DNA from: Tieghemiomyces parasiticus
Lineage: Eukaryota > Kickxellomycota > Dimargaritomycetes > Dimargaritales > Dimargaritaceae
Length of the DNA: 32,980 nucleotides
Assembly (NCBI GenBank): GCA_027575765.1
Contig: JANBPT010000509.1
Span: 1-32,980 of the forward strand
Reading direction: 5' to 3'
Shown here piece after piece: positions 20,104 through 29,100 of this stretch; position 1 is the first letter of the stretch; every line of letters starts with the position of its first letter. Below the pieces are notes generated by a model. It was not told the DNA's origin. It searched no databases and saw only the letters and a program-made list of their open reading frames with translations. Position numbers and translations under genes: made by a program.

Positions 20104-23100
20104 TTAATGTGCTTCATCCATTGGCGTGGGCTCCCTACGGTCCACATTCGAGTGTTCTTGACTGATGGCAAACTCTCGGTCGGCAGGAAACGGGCGGGAG
20201 CCTCGGAAAGGCTGGAATGGCGGCGGGGGTGGAGGTGGAGGTGGACTATCGTGACCAGCAGCGCCGGATGACCCCTGGCTAGGCGACCCTTTGGGATTTT
20301 CCCTTAGACGCCCGGTGTACACCGGCACCTCATGGCCAAACAACAAGGTACTGAGGCGATGGTACAGACGGTTCAGCAGGCCGTTGTGGATGAATCCGGC
20401 GTGACCCGGGGACTGCCATAGGCCAAATTGAGCCAGAAAGGCCTCAAGGTCCTTACGGGGGAGCGGACAGAATACGATGGAGGTCGGGTAGTAAGGTGAA
20501 AAGTAGCACACGTGGGTGACAAATGCCGGTACGGTCCGGGCATTTAGACGGTACAGGTCATCCCAGAAGAGATACCAAAAAAGCGTAGCCGGGTCGTGGG
20601 CGGCCTGGCGGTAGCGTTGGATAAGGAACCGGATGTCGGTCGCGTGGTAGGTCCGGAGGTTATGCAGCAGCGGATTGGCTTCGTTGTGCTCCAAGTAGTG
20701 CCACAGAGTGTCCTCGGGGATCCGGGGAGCGTCGAACACGCGTACGTAAAAATCGTAGCTGAGGGTTTCGCGTTTCCGACGGAAGGCATCTCGGTAGGTC
20801 TGACGGTAGAGTTCCAAAAGGCGGACGGTCTGCGGGTACCGTTCACGGATGAGGGCTTCGTTGGCGCGCAAAAAGGCGCGGAGCTGCGGATTCAGGTTAT
20901 AGCTAGCGTCAAGACCAAGTCGCTGGGCACCTACGGCGCAGGCTTCGTTGACGGTCTTGGTCTTGCCCGGTGCGAAGAAGCCCTCGCCGGCATTGTACTC
21001 GATTTGCACGTGGAACCCAGCGTTCATGTTGTATTCGCCCTGCCACGTGGATCCGAAGGCCCGGTGGATGCGCAACGTGCCCGTACGGTATCGGATGTGC
21101 GGTATGAACGTCACCCCCGTCGTGGGTGCGGCAGCTGCGTCAGGGAGGTGGCGGTACGGGTGCGCTGGTCCGGTGGGCAAGTTAAAGAGCCGGCTGGAAC
21201 TCAGGCTGCGTTGGAGGATGCCCTGGTGTCCGTCGCCACGGTGGGCAACCGGGCGGAAGGGCCGTCGGGACAAGGTGCGGCGCACGCCGGCGGGTATGAA
21301 CCCGGCCGAACGGTCGTACCGGCGTTGGAAGGGGCGATTGACTTCCTGGCCGTCCAGACACCGCAGCATCATGCGAATTTCCTTGCGGCTGCGGATGGCC
21401 GGCTGTGCGTTGAGTTCCACATAACGCACCAGGTCGGCCTCCTCACACAGCGTAAGGACTAGACTGGGATCCTCATCATACACAAACACCAAGGTGAAGG
21501 GGAAGGGGACCACGTAGGCCTTGCCGAAAAACGTCGTGATCGTGGTTGTCTCCACGTGCCGCGGATGATAAAACATGTCGGGACCCACCAGGTAGGTGAC
21601 GATGGTATGACGCAGATGCTGCAGCCGAGGGGTGGTTAGGGCGTTAATGTGGTGGTGATAGCCGCCGCGGCCGAGGAACCGCAGGAGGCGCAGGTTCTCG
21701 AGGTGCCGCTCGGCAACCGTTCCCTTAAAATCCACGAGGTAGGGCGGTCGGAAAACTGACTCTGAAAAGGCCACTGTGGCATCTCGGGGTACGCGGAATT
21801 CGCGGCAAGTTAGCAATAGGCCCGTCCAAGTCTCCTGCCACACCCGCGCGGTCAGTAAATCAAAGAGGGCCGGGTAGTCCGCAGTCGGGACGACCACCGC
21901 TGGGGTGAGGTGAACACGAGTGCGTAGCCGGTCGATGAAGCGGCGGAAACAACCAAACTGGAGTAGGGTGAGATAGACAATGGCTAGGCCAGCCAAAATG
22001 TTAACCACGAAGAGGGTGATCCCGATGGGACCCAGAGTGCTAACCTGGGCGATGGTGACCAGGCCAAAATAGCCCGTCAGCACCTGGGCGACCCGGGAGA
22101 TGGCCTCACCAGCGTTCTGCGACGCGGCCAGGTACGGCTGGACGCGCCAGTGTAGCGCCAAGCACAGGGTACCGAAGCCGGCTACAAGACTCATGCGGAC
22201 CAGGTCCACGACGTGACGGGAGGCGTCACGCAGCAGGCAGTTGTCCTTGGTGACCACGACGACCAGAGCGACGTAGATAAACTTCTGGGCCATGATGACC
22301 GCCTGGTGTCCGGCACTCTCGGGTCGGTACATGGCGTAGAGGCCGTGGTACGGGGACTCATCGTGCCGCAGGGCCTCCTTGTATACGGCCGCGGGGCCGG
22401 CCCGGCCGGTCCCGTCCGCGTCATAGTTGGTCCCGGCGGGGCGAGTTGCCAGGGCCAGCCGGCGGATCGACCAAGGGAAGTAACCGCCAATGATACAGAA
22501 GCAAGGGATGGCCACCACAAGTACGAGCCAGGCGAGATTGGACTGGTCCTGGCGCATGGTGGTAGTGTAGCAAAAATCCAGTGGGTTACGGTAGGTGCTG
22601 GCGGGCCCCAGTGGCGGGAGGCGAGGGTTGTCGGTGTCTATGTATGGATTAACAACAGGCCAGAAGGCGTCGCTCCATACAATAGCCTCGAGGGCCAGCT
22701 TGGACAGCGGGAGGTAGAGGGTGGTCAGCACGAAAATTACAACCACATTGGTGGTACGCCAGCGCCGACGGCTGGCCATGTCCCAGGTTTGGACTTCAAG
22801 GCCTTCCGCATTGGCGTCGGGGACGCGACGACTAGCGTAGCGGAAGGCGATGAGAGCGGCCAAAGCCAGCGCGCCAAAGACAGCTAAAAATACGGCTGGG
22901 GTGCCCCAGTTGTCGGCCCAATTGAGGCTGACGAAGGCAGGGATACTGGTGAGGACGAACCGGAGGAAGGACCCTGTGGTGTCGTACATGGCTGCCAGGT
23001 AAAGGGCGATGAGCTGTAGGAAGTCCCGCAGGACTTCAAAATGGTGCAGCTGGTTGGCGGCCTTGGTCACAACGCCGAGTGGACCGAGTGTAGCGTACTG

Positions 23101-26100
23101 GGTCGAGGAAGTGAAGCCCCAGCCGTTGGAGCCCCCACCGTTACTGTGAAGCAGGTCTCCCGTAGCACCCTTGGGTAGGAGGTTAAAGGGGGGGAACATC
23201 GCTGGGTCTCCGCGGTCCTCGCTGCCTTGGGACCGGTAGCTACTAGTCAAGCTAGTGTTGTGAACGCTGGAGGCGGTGCCAGCACGGACTACTTGGTGGT
23301 CGCTCGCCAACTCGGGATCAGTAGTCGATTTTTGGAAGTCAGGGTTGTCAGCGGGAGCGGCAGGGCGCGGGAACTGGGCAGATACATCGGCAGCGCTGTC
23401 GTGCTGAAGGTTCAGCGCCGGGATGGGTTCAAAGAAGACCGGAGGTAGGCGACTCAGGTAGGCGTCGACCGCGTCTGAGGCTAGCGGCTCGGCCTGGCGC
23501 TGGAAACGCGGGTCACCCTTCCGGCGCCACGGCGTCCACCAGCTGCAGCAATCTGGATCATCTGTGAAGGCCGTGGAAGCTGCACCGACCGACGAGCCAT
23601 CACTGTGGCGGCGTGAGTGGAAGCCGGGTGGATCCCCACCGCCACTGCCGTTGTTGTTGTCGTTGCCGCCGCTCCCGTAACCGCCCGTGTTGCCCTCTGA
23701 ACTACTTCCAGACCGGGGCTCTAGACTAGGGTTGGACCGGAGGAAGGCGGTGGGCGGTCGAATAGCAGACCTGGAAGGTGGGGGAATGGCTGGGCTAACC
23801 TGGGCATCGGTCATGTCCACATGGGAGTGACCAGTGGGATCCGACGGGGCAGATGCCGGCCGCGACGAAGTGTGTGTGGGTCGCAGGGGAATCCCGGCTC
23901 CACCTTCTGACCCATATTCTTCCTCTTCGTCATAGTCGTCGCCTCCATGGTGGTGTCGGTCGTCATCGTTTTCATCACCGTCTTCTGGTTCTGGAAATGG
24001 CATAGAGCCCGGTGGTGGCGGGGGCACCGGTGGCGGAGGTGGTTCACCCGATCCTGTGTCTAACGGGGTAGGCCCCGCAGTTTGCGATGGTGGAGATAGT
24101 GGTACTGGGCTTGGTAGGCCGTGTTCACTATCATCGAGGGGCACTCCACCGCCACCCCCCACTCCATGCCCATGGCCGCCATCCTCAGCGCCATCGAGTC
24201 GAGTGTATGAATGCACACTATCCTGCGGGGACCCCGAAGCGGGCGCCTTGGAGGCATCCTTCCCACCGAATAGGGTGCGCACTAGACCCCAGATACCCCC
24301 TGGAACCGGTGGGGCGTGAACGATGCCTTGACTGGCGAAACTGTTGTCGACGCTGGACGCTGCAGCCTCGAGCTGGGTAGGTAGGGGCTCTGGCCGGCTA
24401 CTTTGGGAGGCCATACTGGGGTCACTTTGAGTCTGTACCGGGGAGGGCGGGCCTGGTGGAGGGACAGGTGAGGAAGGTTCGCCGTCCACTGATGAGGCTG
24501 CGACGTCCGGGGCAGTCGAGTGGCCTGAAGGGGTGAGTGAAGTGTGACTAGGGAGGGATGAAACGTACGATGAACCGCCAGGACCGGAGCCATTCGTGGA
24601 AGGCACGCCATGCGCAACTGTGTGACGCGATGAATGGAGCATTGGATGGCCCGGTGGGGGTTTGATGCGGGGGAGTGCGGGCTCCGGAAGTCCCGGGGTA
24701 GGAGAGGTCTCATTGGAGTCGCGTGAGGAACGGCCGCCGTGAGTGGTTGCGGCGCTGGCGACGGATGAGGATAGCGGGGCCGGGGACGAGTGAGGTTGCA
24801 TCCAGGGTAACTTATTAATATCATCGGTACGGCGGCCATCGAAGAGGCGGCGGCGACTGCTGACCTGGTCGGCCTTTACCGGCGAAGGTTCCTCCGGCAG
24901 TGGGGGCGGTGAAATTAGAGGGGCTTGGTAGCCGTGTCGGCCAGGACTACCCAGGAGGGTGGCCGGTTGCGGGTGGGAAGCCAGGAGGGCTGTGGCCGCT
25001 TGGGTGGCCTCGATCCGACGGCGCTGTTCCTCATCAGCCCCGGCATCGTCGGTGGTGAACGGGGCGACTACCGTGGCCGGTGGGGGTCGGAGGGCATGGC
25101 CGGTAAACCCGGCACCTAAGGTTCCCAGCGGATGGTCGTGCGGGCCTATCTCATGGTAAAGGTTGTGGACTGAGTCAGTCAGGTCGGCGTGGTAGTCTGG
25201 ACTAGAGGTGGGTGCGTCCGTGAGCGGTGCGGGCCCGGCCCAGGGCGCATGAGCAGGCGGCTGCGGCTCGCCCTTAAAGGTCCGCCACAGCCGACGGGCG
25301 GTGCGCCGGAATATATTGATCCGCCGGCCGCGCATGATTTCCTCGGTAGGCGGACCAACTACGGACCCGGGATTGTGCTTGACCTCGATGGGCATGATAC
25401 CGGCCCAGCCGGGCCGTACCTGGGAATCACCGGAGTCCGAAGATACCGGCGACATAGCGCTGGCGCCAATTGGTCCCACCAGTGCACCGGCCTTCTCATC
25501 GCTTGGGTCAATGGAAGGGCCTTCCGGCAGAGGCAGGGGTGCCGAAATCAAGGAGGTAGGTCGAGGCGAGGTCGATAGGTTCGGCGGGGACATGGCGGGT
25601 GGCCGGGGGGACGTTGACCCGCCTTGCGGGGAAAATGGACGAGGCCTTCTCGGATAGCCCGGAGTGGAGGGTAACGGCCGATCGTGTCCTGAATAGGTTG
25701 ACGACACATGTGGCGGGCCCGGCCCGGTAACCGACACGCGCTGTGAACCCTGGTACGGTGGTAGCCGCGGGGGTACCACAGTCGGGAGCGGCTGCGCCAT
25801 TCGGAGAGGCGATGAGACGCGAGGCGAGGTGGGCGAACTCGGAGACCCTACGTGCTGACCCATGGGCCGGCCCAAGGGCGAAGGATCCACGGGCCGTGAA
25901 GAGCCCGGTGACGAAACACGGAAGGGGGTACTAGGGGCCTGCGAAGAGAGCGGGTGGTAGGGTGGCGTGAGCTCATGGGACGGGGTGACGGATTTGAAGG
26001 GGGTGCCCGGCGGGGACGGGGTGAAGGAACGAAGGGGGGAGAAGTGTACACCGTTACGGGCGGCGGCTTGTGCCTCGATTTCGGCAGCGGTCATGGGCGG

Positions 26101-29100
26101 ACGCTGAGCTGATTGAGGAGACGCGGGCACGGTTTGTGGGGACCCCGGAGGTGGCCGTGGGGGACTAGTGACTGTGGCAAACGAGGAAGGGCTAGCCAAC
26201 GCAGAGGGTGGTTCAGGCATCGACATGGGCTCCACATTTTCCGATGAGGAACCCGAGGCCGTACCAGGTGCCTCGGCAGTGCGGAAACTGGCCAGGGTGG
26301 GCCGACTGGCTTCGGCAGGGGCCTCGGCGGTCCGAAAGCTGGCCAGCGTAGGTCGACTGGACTCCGGATCCGCAGTATCAAGTTCGCCCGCGGTAAAATC
26401 CATGCGGGTGTTGCGATCGCTATTGGGGGCGGAGTAGTACTCTGGGGGCGGGGAGTCGTCGGCAATCGCAACGGCCTCATCGACGCGGTGATCAGTTGGG
26501 ATGCCTTCCGCCGGACGTAGCGGAAGTTCCTTCTGCGCCACTGGCGGGCTGGTCATCTTGCGGATGACTGAGGCTGGCGGCGGCGGTGGCAGAGGTGGCG
26601 GGACTGCAGCCGCTGGTGCGACTTGGGGGCCGGTATTAGCTGTGGTTTCGAACCTACGGGACATGTCAGTGCTTTCTACTGGGAACGGCACGGTAAGGAG
26701 ACGCGAGGTGTTGAGCGAAAGGTGGGACGCCGTCGCCGAAGGTGGATCGGTAGCGGGGGGCATGGCGTCCTTAGGGGATGGGGTGGCCGGTTGAACAATA
26801 ATCGCGGGGATGGATGCGTTGGTCGATGCTGGGGTAGGACGCGTACCGGTGCGGCGTACGGCACCAACCTTGCTGGGGGGCGAGTCGATTACGATGGTCG
26901 GGATTTGTTTGGCCTTAGCCTGGACATCCGGCGGGGGTGGTGGGGGTAGTATGGGTGGCCGTCGCGGTTCGGCCCGGGGCTTAGTATCGGTCGGCTTGGT
27001 CATCGGCGTCGGTGGCGGCGCCTGAATGGGTACCGCGGCAGGGGTTGAGGTGCTGGACGCGCGGGGAGGGCCCGGTGGGGCTGGTGCCAGCTCTGGAAGC
27101 GGCGGGGGTGGTGAATGGACTACCGGAGCTCCTAGGCTGGGCTGGTCCGCAAGAGGGGCTGGGTCAACGACATCCATGAACCTCGGCTCAGATTGTGTTC
27201 CTGGGGATTGCGAATAGGGGATTCGGGCGATACCGGGTGGAGTCAGAGACGGCTCCATTTCGTGAACGACCACTTCTTCCATGGGTGAGTAGATAGTGGG
27301 CGGCGAGGGCGTTTCATAAGGCGGGGTTGGCGTAGCGAGGTGTTGCGTCTGTGTACTGGATTGAGACGATGGCTCTGCGCTCTGATATTCACTTCGATTG
27401 GAGACAGGAGCAACGAAGTGAGCCACGGCGTCCCTTCTGGGCGGCTCTGTCTTGTCTAGGTAAACCTCACTGACCGAATGTACCTCAGACGAAATAGGAT
27501 GGTTAGATTGCTCATAGTAATCCAGTGACCGAGGATCGGGCGGAAGCAACTCTTCCGCGTATCTCCCGGTCTCGTTTAACGATCCTTCAAAGGACGACAT
27601 CACTTCGTAAGGCTGGTCGAGCGGATGGGATGGTGGCGATGCAGGAGGCCGATACCTGTCCATAGATGCATCGGCTTCGCTGGGCGTTTCCCCGAAAGGC
27701 AGGTGTGTCTCTTGCGTCTCGCTAGAGGAGCCCGGCGATTCCGGAACGGGTGAAGATAGTTGCCCCTTGTTGTCCATTTCGGACTCATATGATGCATCGA
27801 CGAAAGGCAACGGCGAATCGTACCGCGGCTCGAACTGAGCCGACGCCTCAGAAACATCAGAAGGGGGGGCCGCGACTTCCTCGTCTAAGGGCATTGACTG
27901 GAATCCCTGAATCACTTCGGCTGGCAACGAGCACCTTGGCTTGTACCTGACCGGCGACTCGGGGGCGTAGGGCACCAGAGACGGTTCTTCTTCATCGAGT
28001 GGCGCCGGCAAGGATAATGAGGTAATCTCGTCCTCCTCAAGCGGTACTGGTTGGGATAGCGGAGGCACTTCGGGTGACATGGTATAGCTCGACACGTACC
28101 CGGTCGGCGTTTCGGGAACACGAGGCACAGCTGCCGTTGTATCATCGTCGAGCGGTACCGGCTGTGGCACCGATGCCGTTCCAAGTGGTGACACGGACTC
28201 CCCCATTGGCCTTTGGCTGAAAGGCGGGGTCTGGGGCTCGGTGACTATAATGGCTGGTACATGGGGCGCGATTGCCTGGGAAGACGTGGGAGGTGACGCA
28301 CTAGGCAGACTCTCTTCATCTACGGGGCCTAGGACATTTGGCCGACGGGGCGGCGGTGGTTTGACATATCCGGTAGGGGGGCGGAACACGTCGGGGATGG
28401 AGGCGATACTGGGGAACAACTTGCTCACGTCGTGTTCGCTGGCGTTCTGTGGGCTGGGTTGTCCAGGTGTGTGAATGCCCTCCGGCGTATGCGTGTCGGT
28501 TACGTACTCGGTCTCGAAGAGCGGTGAGTCGGTCAGAGGACTCTGATATTCTGGTGAAGGGCGAACTGGCGGTGGCAGTGGTTCGGGGGACACCTGGCCG
28601 GGAAGCTCTTCATAACCGGATCGCTGGTCGGCATAGGGAGGGCCTGTAAACAGCTCAGCCGCCCGCCGACCCACTGGAGAGGGAGGCTGCGTCGGTGGGT
28701 GTGGTAGCGGTGGTAAGGCGGGCGGCGGCGGGACATCGACTGGGCCCATCATGGGGGTGGCCGAAACGTGCTCCGCACGGTGGACCATATGGGCCACGCC
28801 AGGGGTAGTCGGGCGAGATTCGCTCGACGGGGCATACTGCGGGGTCATGGCGCGTTCAATGCGGACGGGCTCGCCGACCGACGGAGCTTGGTGGTACCGG
28901 GATAATTTGCGAAACAAGGTCGAGCTGCCAGCCGAGCCGACACTGTCCGGTTGTGGGAACAGGCCAGGCGGGGTGGAGGGTGATCCGTGGTACGATGGCA
29001 GTGGCGGCGCTAAGGGTTGCGGGTAGCCGTCGTAGGCGGCTTCGCTGTGTCCGGCTGCCGAGTCCAGGGATGGGTAGACCGGTAACGGCGGTGGCATCGG

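Noticed and set aside
20596..21462. Plus-strand open frame antisense to the giant gene's C-terminal region
   Set aside because: Low-quality composition and no domain; it is the complement of a well-supported coding frame.
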